Notes under the pieces: generated by a model | What the model saw: the letters and a program-made list of their open reading frames with translations, nothing else | Database searches by the model: none | Told to the model about the DNA's origin: nothing | Origin: Glandiceps talaboti | Lineage: Eukaryota; Hemichordata; Enteropneusta; Spengelidae | NCBI RefSeq assembly: GCF_964340395.1 | Contig: NC_135559.1 | Coordinates: forward strand, 11,573,759 to 11,637,758 | Direction of reading: 5' to 3' | DNA: 64,000 bases | Shown here: positions 12,101 to 22,200 of the stretch, piece by piece | Layout: each line of letters opens with the position of its first letter | Numbering within the stretch: position 1 is the stretch's first letter | Program-made: the position numbers and the translations under genes

Positions 12101-13859
12101 CTTGGGCAAGATTTGAACTATGATTGTGCCTCAGTCAACCCAGCTTTATAATTGGGGACCTGGTAGGATAGAAATTGCAATGTGAATGCTTTAATCCTAT
12201 GTGCTTATAAAAGCTGCAATGGATTGTATGTTCCCCAGGAAGTTGAGGAAGTATAAAGTGTCATTGTGCCGCTATAGATCCGTACCAGGAGTATAATTTT
12301 AAAGTGCTTTGAGCACAGAGTGGGAAAGTACTATATAAAAACCAACATTATTATATTATTATTATGCTCTTTATAACTACAAATGAAATGAACACGTAAA
12401 ACCTACATGTACCTATTTCTGAGATTAAATACGTTGTCATTATGGACACTCTCTTAGGGACGATTGCACAATGTCACTCAAGTTCAACAAACGAACTTCA
12501 TTCATTTAGGTGGGAAGGGGGTCTGGCATCAGTGCGATTGCTGAACTTCATTTACTTTATTTTCACACTTGTAACCAAATTCAAACTGTCACCCCTTATC
12601 ATTGATAACAGGTTCTGTATAATCTACTGACTGAGATGTTGATAAATTGTTAAAAATTTACTTCTAATGTGAGATATGGTGCTGCCTTTCTAGTAGAATT
12701 TTAATGTGTTTACAATCATGTTTTTACATTACATTGATTGTTGTGGTGTGACCGATAATGTTTTTATCATAGTTCACATCACATAGGAACGTTTTGATGT
12801 CACTCTTGTGAATGTTCATTTAGGAGGAGGGTTTTTTGCTGAGCTTGTGCAACACTGTGTGACTGTCCCTTACTCACTACACATGTTTTTAATGCATACA
12901 ATCTTTTATATTTCCAAATCAAATTTTAGGTACACGTAACAAGAAACTCAATATATTTTCTATAATTTGCAAACCAATTGGAAATTCCCAAGAAAGGAAA
13001 TCTGGATGTTTGAAAAGAGATAATGTTTATTGGTTTACATTTAAAACATCAAAATATAATTAATGTTAAGTGTTTTTTTTCACATTATTTCGCCATCATC
13101 AATGATCATGATGGTTGTCACGGATACATTCTATATTCAAACAACATGTCATTTCTACAACTTCATCAAGTACACAACGGTCCCTATCATAGAGAGTAAT
13201 CTATACTTTCTATGTATCACATCATATCAATTTATCATGATTGCCTCCCATCTCTCCAAAAATAGTCATTTTTTTTTGCTAGATAAGTATAAAATTTATA
13301 TTAAAAAAGTACGTAAATGAGATTTTATCAATACATGTAATCAAAAACTGAAATTGCAATTTTTCTGTAAAACTGTTTCATCATGCCTGTAAGTACACTC
13401 ACTTATCAGTATGTATATATTCCTATTGAGAACAAAATAGCTTTATAGTTACAAAGTCTGATGACAGACACCATGCTTCATTTACTATAATACTTCCATA
13501 TAACTCATTTCGAATCAAATTTACATTGGATGACGTGAGTATAGAATCATGCTATGGCAGTATTTTCATGATATAAATTGTTTTGTTTACAGTCCTGAGG
13601 TCGATGACATTTTCTTATACATTATGCAATATACCGGTAGTCGTGTAATTTGTACTGATTTCCTTACACGGTTATTAATGATGATTATCATGAAATTGTT
13701 ATCTACCTACCCACCCACCCACCCACCCACCTACCTACCTACCTACCCACCCACCCACCTACCTACCCACCCACCCACCCACCCACCCACCCACCCACCC
13801 ACCTACCTAGCTATCTACACATCTGTCTATCTTTACCTGTCTGTCAATCTCTATGTCTG

Positions 13860-13911
<52 letters not shown>

Positions 13912-13955
13912 AGTCTATCTATCTATCTATCTATCTATCTGTCAATCTCTATGTC

Positions 13956-14015
<60 letters not shown>

Positions 14016-15704
14016 CATCTATCTGTCTGTCTGTCAATCTCTATCTATCCAAAATGTAATGATCTATCTGTCTGTGTCAATCTTTGTGTCTGTCTGTCTG
14101 TCCGTCTGTCCATCCATCCATCCATCCATTAATCTATCTGTCAGTCCATCGAATAATCTATGTATCGTAATGATTTCTCCATCGATCAAAAATGTGTGAG
14201 ATTTAAAAACCTTAGCGTCGCCTACTTGAAACATGATAGTCTCACTGGTTTGATAAGATAAAAACACAGACGTAATATTGAATATTTTAATTGCATCAAG
14301 CTAAAACATTTAGGTGAAATTTCACTTCAAGAATTCTTATTTTTCGTTGTTTTCAAATTACATACAACATAGGAATGACAGGAATGTATCATCAACAACT
14401 GAAAGTAAATATTTGCAATTTTTTTCATTCAATATTATTATATCATTTGAACAAACACTTCAAGAAAAACTTGTATATTTGCCTCTGTTATGGTGGGAAA
14501 TTGGTATACACAGTCACCTATTTTACATAAAGGTTATGTCATTGGTATAGTATACTGCTTTTTTTTATATTTATATGCTTAGGGACGATCCGCACGATGT
14601 CACATACATGTAAGCTCTGTAAACGAACTTCATTCCTGCCTACCACAAGTAGGCAAATGCATCTGTGTATTTATCACAGGTTGTTCAATTTCAAATTGAT
14701 GTGTGTGTGTGCATGTAATAGGCAACTGGAATGAAAAAAATGCGTTTCTTTATATTGTGTGTTTTTGTGTACGAGTGTATACATGTATGTGTATGGTGTG
14801 TGTCTGTGAATGATGAATACCAATTTCAGATACTAATTGCCGTCTTCTAATGCGACGTTCCGAAAAGCTACATATTTATTAAACTTTAGTACCAAACTTT
14901 AACGTGCATTGTAGAACAACAAAGGAATATGCATAAAAACACAAATGAATCTATCTTTTAATATCCTGTTTCTTTGATCTTCAAAAAACCCGGACAGGAC
15001 GTTAATGAATACTTAATCAAAACCTGATTTTTCCCTGAATTGCAAATTGTATGTCTATGCATCAAAACTCAGTCATCCCTTCATATATATGTACATTTGT
15101 ATATACGTTTGACAAAAATTGTGTCTCTCGCTGAAGTTGTTTTTTCCCCTACCATCAATACTGTACTAAAATCTTCATAAAAATACTACTGTTGTGTTAA
15201 ATCAATTTGGAATGACAAGTACATTGTATGTGACCAATTTGAAATGTGGTTAATATATATGCTGAAGTTCTCCTGGCAGTTATTGTAAGCAGTAAATTTG
15301 TAACACCACATCAGAAGTACAAAATGTATTTAATCAAACAGGGTTCATATGTCGTCACATCAAATTCAAATTTGTCTTTGTGTTTATCAGCTGACTAGTG
15401 TATGTAGTGATGTTACAAATTAGTATTAACTTAACAGGGTCTTTGTCATGTTTTCTCTTCATTCAGTCATGTCTTATGCCTGGCAGCTTGCTAGTGTCTG
15501 GAGTGATATAACATAATTAGTATTAATTAAATAGGGTCTTGATCAAGACCTTTGATCCAACTGTCAAACTTACCCCTGTTTATTAGGCAGTGATGATATA
15601 GCTTTCCATTGTAACGTTAACACTTCAGATTTTGTTAAAAATTGTCCCTGCGGATTTAATCTGTCCGACCTCTCAATATCATAATCAGGTCTTGGATCAT
15701 CCAT
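7547..15704 (-). CDS. TMEM126: TMEM126A/B homologue, complete CDS in three exons
   Basis: Joining 15704-15574, 11944-11691 and 7809-7547 gives 648 nt: 215 residues plus stop (human TMEM126A is 195). All introns are GT-AG and every split codon joins in phase. The match to vertebrate TMEM126A/B covers most of the length: the FFRR element near residues 68-71, SLPM..IPF near 83-91, a C-x2-C pair (LNCPIC, 111-116) followed by RGGL, then VYP and ALAARY (143-148). Four hydrophobic stretches lie near 51-69, 81-97, 130-147 and 176-196. The family consists of multi-pass inner-membrane mitochondrial proteins; TMEM126B belongs to the MCIA complex for complex I assembly, and TMEM126A is also linked to complex I assembly. 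An in-frame TAA in the probable leader exon supports the ATG at 15704. A single invertebrate gene may predate the vertebrate A/B split, so I do not choose between them. It is divergent from Dlg. Confidence 0.93.
8001..8370 (+). mobile_element. tRNA-derived SINE, copy 1
   Basis: The 5' head has an A-box-like tggttagagtgg and a B-box-like ggttcaagccc, the internal pol III promoter of tRNA-derived SINEs. The body ends in agtgtgttgaacac...ctatataaaaaccaac and an ATT-rich tail; this type of 3' end is shared with L2/CR1-like LINEs, which probably supply the machinery. Copies at 12006 and 52606 have the same orientation. Confidence 0.8.
8870..9148. repeat. GATA/GGAT microsatellite
   Basis: Blocks of (TAGA)n and (TGGA)n interrupted by a repeated tatatacaatgtagatag spacer. 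This gives a higher-order duplication of about 60-130 bp. The long minus-strand frames rich in SIYL are its translation. Confidence 0.97.
9797..10060 (+). repeat. tandem duplication of about 134 bp (two copies)
   Basis: Two units share ttgttaaagg, cccaggt, tcatatta, cataggattatt and attttctatagttc in the same order. Divergence is moderate. Function unknown. Confidence 0.7.
10187..10336. mobile_element. foldback MITE family F
   Basis: The ends tgttattccccaatattttt and aaaaatattggggaagaaca are inverted repeats of about 30 bp. Its right arm (aggtcatgagtattttccag) recurs near 42620-42650. Confidence 0.65.
11460..11615 (+). repeat. fragment of a family F related repeat
   Basis: The order of landmarks (gaaagtaat, caattttgaac, gtgac, ccata-aattccat) resembles 10370-10450 and 42700-42840, so this is probably a degraded copy of the longer unit. 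It lies in the intron just downstream of TMEM126 coding exon 2. Confidence 0.4.
11691..11944 (-). CDS. TMEM126: TMEM126 coding exon 2
   Basis: Acceptor ttcttcacag at 11945-11946 and donor gtaagt after 11691. It encodes residues 44 to 129, including the first two hydrophobic segments, FFRR and the C-x2-C pair. The minus frame is open throughout. The plus-strand open frame over the same bases is a shadow. Confidence 0.94.
12006..12364 (+). mobile_element. tRNA-derived SINE, copy 2
   Basis: Collinear with the copies at 8001 and 52606. The A-box region is tggttagagtgac and the B box is ggttcgagccc, close to the consensus. It ends in an ATT tail. Confidence 0.82.
12457..12869 (+). mobile_element. 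MITE family C, copy 2 (full length, TTA target duplication)
   Basis: The ends gggacgattgcacaatgtc and acactgtgtgactgtccc are inverted repeats. TTA directly flanks both ends (12454-12456 and 12870-12872). A 3-bp TTA/TAA target duplication is typical of the PIF/Harbinger superfamily. The element has no transposase frame. Confidence 0.78.
13702..14130. repeat. CCAC/CCTA and TCTA/TCTG microsatellite
   Basis: Successive blocks of (CCAC)n, (CTAT)n and (CTGT)n. The 216-codon plus-strand frame through it (runs of PTHP, SIYL) is a translation artefact. Confidence 0.97.
14580..14640 (+). mobile_element. MITE family C fragment
   Basis: Matches the left end of family C (agggacgatc, aaacgaacttcatt) and then diverges. 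A truncated copy. Confidence 0.5.
15574..15704 (-). CDS. TMEM126: TMEM126 coding exon 1 (start codon)
   Basis: The exon opens at 15709 after a good acceptor (ttttttatttcag), with five A residues before the ATG. It reads [20 protein letters not shown] and on to SSLPNKQ, then donor gtaagt. The N-terminal region is poorly conserved, as in the family. Because an acceptor sits just before the ATG, a non-coding leader exon must lie upstream. Confidence 0.9.
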
Positions 15705-15709
15705 TTTTT

Positions 15710-18395
15710 CTGAAATAAAAAACAATTCAACATACAGGGCTATAAATCAAGCTCCTAATAGCAGCGTTACTTGAAACTATCTACATGTAGCTCCATTGGT
15801 GTCCACTTTAGGGTGAATGTTTCAAGTAATGATGTAGACAGCAGTGGCCATGTATTGGATTTGTCACTATACTGTCAACAAATGAAAGGGGGTTGACCGA
15901 TCTGTGAGGGCGCCCTGTCAGGGCATACCTTACATCACATTCCACCCACTGCACCCTTCCTCCTCCCCATAACCCATTCCAAGACTTGCCAACATGTTAA
16001 AATGGATATATCACTACATGTATATTTACATTTCAACAACCATCTCTGACAACAATAAAGTCAAGGTTCTTAGGAAAAAACTTACTTTTATGTTTACAGT
16101 AAGGCTTTCAAGTACAAGTCATTGCAAACAACCAATCAGAAATCAAATATTGGCTGCATGCTACTGATGTCAGTCAGACTTTATGAGTATTGATGTGTAG
16201 GACCTTGGGGTATCAATATATTTCAATTACAACTTGCAAAGGTTAAGTTATTGGAAAATCTATTTTGTTCACTTGCTACAGGCATGTGGTGAAGTAAAAT
16301 AAATTGATACTGTCTGTGACAGGAAGGATGATTTTATGGTTAGCTTGGAATCAATAACGTCTTGGAATGAGTTATAGGTAGGCCTGGAGAGAGGTGAGGT
16401 ACCGTGTAGTGGATGGAATGGGATGGGAATGGATATCATGGCAAGCTGTGGAATGGGTCATACAATGTAGGTAGGCTGCACCTGGGGAGATCGAGGTGAG
16501 GAGCCGATGCAGTGGATGGGATGGGAAGCCATGGAATGAGTTATAGCTATAGGCCTGAAGTATGTAGTGGATAGGATGGAATATCATTGCGTCATGGAAT
16601 GGGTTATACATGTAGGTAGGCCTGGAGAGATCGAGGTGGGTGGGGGGGGGAGGTGCAGTGAATGGGATGAGAAGTCTTGAAATGGGTTATGCGTTCTACA
16701 TGTAGGTCCTGGGAGAGGCGAGGGATGCAGTGGATAGGATGGGATGGGAGCTAGACGTGGAATGGGTTATACAAGGTATAGGCCTGGGGAGAGGTGAGGT
16801 GTGCAGTGCAGTGGTTGAGATGGGATGGCAAGTCTTGGCATTGATTATGGGTTCTAGGCCCAGGCAGAGGTGAGAGTTGTAGTGGTTGAGATAAGATGGC
16901 AAGTCTTGGAATGGGTTATGGATTCTAGGCCTGGGGAGAGGTGACGAGTATAGTGGGTAGGATTGGGATGTGAATACATTGTACTACTGTCTTTAATGAA
17001 ATCACTGTGTTGTATAATGCATGTGATTATAATTTTCTCCAGCTAGCTGGTTATTGGTATTCCAAATACATACAGTATAAATGTATACCGTCTTTAATCC
17101 GGAAATATTTAAGTGTCTGAATCACTGGCAGTTTACTCAATTTCCGCTTGCTCCAAGACCATTACCATGGCAACTATTTGTATAGTATGTATGTAATCAG
17201 GCCCATAATAGATTTGCATTGTTTTAGTTGGCAGTCATTATGTAGACATATAAATCATCATTAATATGCATAAATCAACATTAATATGCATGATATAAAT
17301 CAATGTTACACACATACATGTACATAAGCTATACTGATGACACAAAAGTGAAACTCATTTCCATCACTTCCATCTAAAGTCAAGTAATTTATTTTTCTAA
17401 TGTTTTGATTAATATTTACTGCGTGGGTGGATGCATGGCATATTGATAATGCTAATCACTTATTTGAGAACTAATTACGGACAGTTGGTGAATCTAATAT
17501 TACAGAAATCTTAAGAATGTTGTAAATAATTTGCAAGACATAGGCATGTTTGCCAGCTGTTAACACATTAACTGACTAAAAATGTAATTTGATTCAAAAC
17601 ATTTTAATACAGGCAATTACTTATCTATTTCAACTTCAAGTCAGTCGGACAGACATTTTTAGTGATGTATTTAAAATCATCTTACTGATATATCAAGAGA
17701 AATTGTTTGTAGATATTTTAAAGATAAATAAAAATGACAGAAAACCAAACAGAAAGTTAGTTTGCAAATTTATAATGACATATTCAATAGCTGTTTAACA
17801 GGTCAGAGGTCGAGAACAGAAAGGTTAAAGTTCAATCAAACACACGTGCACTATATGTACACATCCCATTCTTGGAATTCAACCAACAAATTAGGTTGTC
17901 CTTTTGACAGTTAGTACACTTCTAACTTGTACTTATTGTAGACAAAGTTTCCTTCAATATCACCCTGCCATAATTTATCCTATGGTTTCACGTAAGAATG
18001 TTGAAGTCTTCAAAGAAATGTACGTGTCGTATTAAGCAGACTTCAAAAAATTGTAAAAAGATGTGGAGTATTATACATAGTATTTGTGCAAGACTACCAA
18101 TCGTCATAACTTCATGGAATGTCTGTTCAAATACCAACGACCACAAACGGAAGGTGCAGGTGGAAGATGACCATTTTGCCAACTCTGAAGGCCAATCACT
18201 CGAAAAACACACAAACCCACGTGCGTGTAGGTGTATGCTGCAACATTGAAAACCAAACACGCCCATAGAGCTAGAGTTGGACAGTTGACGAGACACTGTT
18301 CTTTGGATCTAATTCGTTCCTTATCTAGCGGTGTGAAGAGGCATGAATCTGTCACCTTGAAAATATTCTGCACGACACTGATAAGTAACACGTAC
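15710..18395 (-). other. TMEM126 leader intron
   Basis: Inferred intron between a non-coding first exon (donor at 18395) and coding exon 1. Its main feature is a G-rich minisatellite at 16365-16960. 17000-18380 shows no gene; the antiparallel frames at 17988-18391 lack similarity or splice support. Confidence 0.55.
16365..16960 (+). repeat. degenerate G-rich minisatellite (about 80 bp, eight units)
   Basis: Units contain aatgggttat, aggcctgg.gagaggtgag, gcagtgg and gatgggatgg, spaced roughly 63-86 bases apart. One strand is strongly G-rich, including a run of nine G near 16632. Translations of the other strand are artefacts. Confidence 0.85.
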
Positions 18396-18480
18396 CTGAA
18401 TCGAGATTTCTAGGCCGAATTTCATAATTTATATAAGAACTCAATGTTTAGCTCGAATGTTAGCCATGCTGTCGGTTGGC
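18396..18480 (-). other. TMEM126: probable TMEM126 non-coding first exon
   Basis: On the minus strand a strong donor (ATTCAG/gtacgtg) ends at 18396. Spliced to the acceptor at 15709 it leaves an in-frame TAA before the ATG, so this exon is 5' UTR. A short upstream frame (ATGGCTAACATT, eight codons) lies in it. The 5' boundary is guessed from the adjacent NRF1-like site. Confidence 0.4.
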
Positions 18481-18914
18481 GTTGTGCGCATGCGTCATAA
18501 TGAACATCCCTAAACTTAATTTGTCGTAAATTCATTGAATGTTCAGCGAATAAATCATATTCCGATCTCAGAATATATTCTATAAACCCCGTGAGATATT
18601 TTCCGTTTAAATTATGAAGTAAATCCTCATGCAACGATAGCACACGTGAAAATTCATTAGTTAAGTGGGCAAAAGGTCAGCTCTGTCACGTGACCAAAGC
18701 ACTCGTTGTCCTAGGACGCCATCTTGGATTGTATGAACTTTACAGTTCGGTGCAAAATTTCATTTGACCGCCCGCTGACGTCGCCATTCGTGTTTGCCAT
18801 TATCGCTAGGATCTAGTGAGACTTGGTTCGGAACGCGTTTTGTGATTTTGTTTGCGTTTACGTGGTTTATTTTGTCGTAAGACTAACTTTCTCTGAGGGT
18901 GTGCCCACGATACG
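18481..18914. promoter_or_regulatory. divergent TMEM126-Dlg promoter
   Basis: A CpG-richer stretch between two head-to-head genes. Visible motifs: an NRF1-like TGCGCATGCG (18485-18494), a palindromic E-box GTCACGTGAC (18685-18694, USF/TFE type), a YY1-like GCCATCTTGG (18718-18727, reading CCAAGATGGC toward TMEM126) and a CRE-like TGACGTCG (18776-18783). No TATA box sits in an obvious position. NRF1 and YY1 sites are usual for nuclear genes of mitochondrial proteins. The end includes the Dlg 5' UTR, where a TGA at 18894-18896 closes the reading frame upstream of the start. Confidence 0.65.
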
Positions 18915-18966
18915 ATGGATCTACAATTGGCGTACTCCTTGCAACAAATGCCTGTTCGCAAGCAAG
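18915..18966 (+). CDS. DLG: Dlg coding exon 1
   Basis: Encodes MDLQLAYSLQQMPVRKQ plus one base of the next codon, then donor gtaggc. The split after MPVRKQ, within the D codon, leads straight into the L27 exon. Confidence 0.85.
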
Positions 18967-19240
18967 GTAGGCAGCCCTGCTTACAGTGTACGTCGTATTT
19001 ATATAAGTGTTTATGAAGCATCAATAAGGTATCGTCGTTTCTCACTTCTTTTCTTATATGTCATTTTCATCGACGCATTTTTTTCTCCACCTTTGCTTCT
19101 ACCAGCAGATGCTCATCGGGCCCTCGAGTTGCTCGAGGAATACCACGGTCGGCTGACGAAGCCTGGAGATCGACCTCTCCGAACAGCCATCGAGAGAGTT
19201 ATCCGAATTTTCAAGAGTCGTTTATTTCAGGCATTGCTCG
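18915..19240 (+). CDS. DLG: Discs-large (DLG1/DLG2-type MAGUK), 5' end with L27 domain; partial
   Basis: Exons 18915-18966 and 19109-19240, separated by a 142-bp GT-AG intron, encode the first 61 residues. After an 11-residue leader the protein reads MPVRKQDAHRALELLEEY, then ERVIRIF and FQALL. This is nearly collinear with the N-terminus of vertebrate SAP97 (MPVRKQD, RALHLLEEY, ERVINIF, FQAL). The region is the L27 domain, which pairs with other L27 scaffolds such as CASK or Lin-7-type MAGUKs at polarised junctions and synapses. Known family members continue with three PDZ domains, SH3 and guanylate-kinase; none is visible in this window. The first ATG (18915) has A at -3 and G at +4 and follows an in-frame stop; the vertebrate-like ATG at 18948 has a weaker context. 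The last exon ends one base into a codon at a strong donor (gtatgt). Confidence 0.92.
19109..19240 (+). CDS. DLG: Dlg coding exon 2 (L27 domain)
   Basis: Acceptor cttctaccagcag, then 44 residues from D to FQALL. It uses a higher share of GC-ending codons than the flanks, as expected of true coding sequence. An open frame running from 18823 through the intron into this exon is a chance read-through and lacks an ATG. Confidence 0.93.
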
Positions 19241-22200
19241 GTATGTAAACTTTTTATAGATTTCGACTCATTTTATGATATTTTGAGGGAGAGGTTTGAA
19301 ATATTTGACCGTTCCCTCCTCTCTATTGTAGGAAATACATACATATGCAAAACGGGACGTTTTCACTTTCAAATAAGCCACCAGGGTATTGACCACTAAA
19401 AGTGTTATTTATGCATGATTTGGCCCAACATTTGAAGCAATTTTCATCTGTCATCGTATAAGGTTATTTAAATTAACATTTAGCGATCACTTTCGACCGT
19501 TCTACGCAGCGAAATATGTGTCAATTGCGTCTCGGCTTTGGTGGGAAAAGTTTGGCTTTCAAACCACCACAATCTGCATATGTATGGTTCTATTGTTGTA
19601 AACACAAAATAGATGTAGATTCAAACATGCGTCTAACTGGAGTAGCGTTTTTAGAGGGTGATTCAATACAGATCTGGTTGGGTGAGCATACCGAAGATAC
19701 GTATTGTCATTATTGAAAGCAGTTGGTTAGTCATGGGACCCAAGTTGTGACCACACTGTGCGTATGCGTGTGGGTTTTTTTGAATGAATTTGGAGGTACC
19801 AGGATAAACAAACGGCAAATGGCAACACCTTGCTCAAGAAACATCTGCAGAGTTTTCAATTTGTTTTCGTTAATTTTACTCTCTTTTGTTTCTTACAAAA
19901 ATGTAGTACAGTGTAAAAGATGTGACCTAAACTCACTGTCAAATACTTGTTGAGTAAATAGTTGCAACAGATGCCATCACTCTTTAAAAAAAGACATCAT
20001 CTTGTTATTTTTGAATATTGATCGACTGAGTGTCCAGACTGTCGCCTAGTATTTCTTTGCAATTTTTGTCTCCCACATGATACAACAAATGAAATGCACA
20101 GTTTGAATATTTCCTGAATCCACCGGTAATTTTCACAAGGAAGGGGAAATTAAGAAAATTTTTAAAAAAACACCCCAAAAGTGTTCAAATCATATATTTA
20201 AAAAAAATAAATATAAATATATAGTTTCCAAATGGATTGGATGATGATGTAATTTCTGTATTGATTTGAGAGCGAGTGAGACTGATAGCTAAAAATACTA
20301 AAAACACCAAGCATAAACACTTGTATGTAAATATTTACTCATCATACATCAAACATTTTGATTTGCTAATAGCTTGTACAAGATAGAGAGATAGACTTTA
20401 CAACTCCCTTACATGTATTTATTGGTAATCCATAGATTCTACATGTTGTAGGTTGATGTAGTAGGTCGGCTCAGATAATGTCATAAAACAGTTATAAATA
20501 TGTCTGGTTGTTTGTCACACTCACTGGCAGCATAAATTTTTTTTGTATGACGTCTGTTGCTAACCTCCGCTGAAATAAATGACTGAAATACTAATTGCAT
20601 AATTTTGAAAACAGGAAAATGTTACAAATTGATTAAGTTGCCTCCAGAGGACTTGTTCTCTGATGACTAATTTTTCGCCATATATGAATTTCCTTCCCAA
20701 GGCATTGATATTTTCCATGATTGAATTAACTGTACATGGCATCTCAATCAAATTATTGTGGAAATTGTAGCGACATTCCGTCACCAGCAAAAATGCAGTA
20801 TGAGAACTTGAACTCAGTAATATTTAAAATGTCACCATTAAATGACAAGTTTAGGAATGTAAGTTATGCAACTACTTGGCTTCTGGCTGAACTGTTAGGC
20901 TGTTTGTTTTTATAATGGTCTATTTTTACTTGGGTTTTATTATCTCAGTAAGATCTGTTTTGACATGATATGTACATGTAAAAAGAAAGTCAAATAAAAG
21001 TAGAAATGTTATACTTCTGTGGGGAATAGAGTTTCTGTAGCACCAGTATTCTAATGGAGGTGCAGTTTCATACTTTCATTTTCAAAAATTCACATCCATT
21101 AATCAAATTAGTATACAGGATGTAGTCAAGTTGGTTTTTGATATTTGATAAGCAGTGCAATTTGATCATTTATATTTATACAGTGTGATGTTTTTAAAAA
21201 AAATTAAATTAAGTTTCCTCTTGATTTGTAAAATCTTACAATAGCTGATAATCTAAGTGTGGAGACAGGCTACTAAGGTTTGATAAGCGCAGATTCCCGA
21301 GGATACATTCCCCTGATTCCTATCAATAACCATGATGTGGTACATGTATTATTATTATACAGGTGGCGTCTCAAGGTCAGCACTTTTAGTAATATTTGTT
21401 AAGTATAGCAATAAGTCAGTTTCCAAACTCATTTATCTACCTGACATGGCCATCGCTTCAATTTTTTCAAAAACGTTGATAATTGAATAAAAAATCAACC
21501 AATAGTCTAGCTCGACTGATGATATTATGAAAGAGGTCAGCAAGTCAACATTATTCTCCACTCTTAGACTTTGGGACAAACACATTGCTGTTTATATTTG
21601 CATAAATTAGAATAATTATTAGCATATAAATTGTCTAACAAATTCCATGGATGAATACACTATAATAATTTTAGCACAGCTTGTAGTGAACTGGAACAGG
21701 TATGATGGAGTAACTTTTATCTTTGTCATGGTAATAGTCTTGTCATTATCATGGCGTGATGTACATTTGTATGCAAATCAGTACTTTTTAAAACAATTTT
21801 AGGTCGTCCTCAGGTAATTGTTATATATAGTAATCGTGTCTCTGAAGAATTAACGCTTTTTATGTCTGAACTTACACAACAATTTATACAATTTTAGCAA
21901 GACCACTTGCATACTGAATCCGAAAATAAAACTAATTTTTTGTGTGTACTGTAAGCGTTGCTCCCATGGGTGAGCATCTAACTTCTATGGATCTGATAAA
22001 ATGGTGCAATTTTTTCCCCCAAAACGTAAATACCATTATTTTTTCACTCTGGAAAAGTTTATGCCAAGCAAGCAATGTGTTTGTGATAGAGACAGATTTG
22101 TACGTCTTTGTTCTAGAGCAGTCTTGTGTCCATTATTTGTATTCTTTGAATCTGGATGAATATCTGAATTTCAAGACAGAAATTTGATGCATCATTAGAA

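Larger units (their letters stand above)
11945..15573 (-). other. TMEM126 intron between coding exons 1 and 2
   Basis: About 3.6 kb. It holds a SINE (12006-12364), a family C MITE (12457-12869), a CCAC/CTAT microsatellite (13702-14130) and a small family C fragment (14580-14640). 14640-15573 shows nothing distinctive apart from a short direct repeat around ttagtattaa (15420-15530). Confidence 0.85.

Noticed and set aside
13549-14199. 216-codon plus-strand frame
   Set aside because: Most of it is PTHP/SIYL from CCAC and CTAT repeats; the ends show no splice support.
17988-18391. Antiparallel frames of up to 102 codons upstream of TMEM126
   Set aside because: No similarity and no junctions; they overlap each other on both strands.
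18823-19248. 141-codon frame running into the L27 segment
   Set aside because: Only the part after 19109 is coding. The rest crosses the 142-bp intron in a different frame from the MPVRKQ exon and starts at TTG.
19516-19716. 66-codon frame after the L27 exon
   Set aside because: Tested as a Dlg continuation; it lacks IQEFYE-like residues and the exon donor at 19241 is strong.
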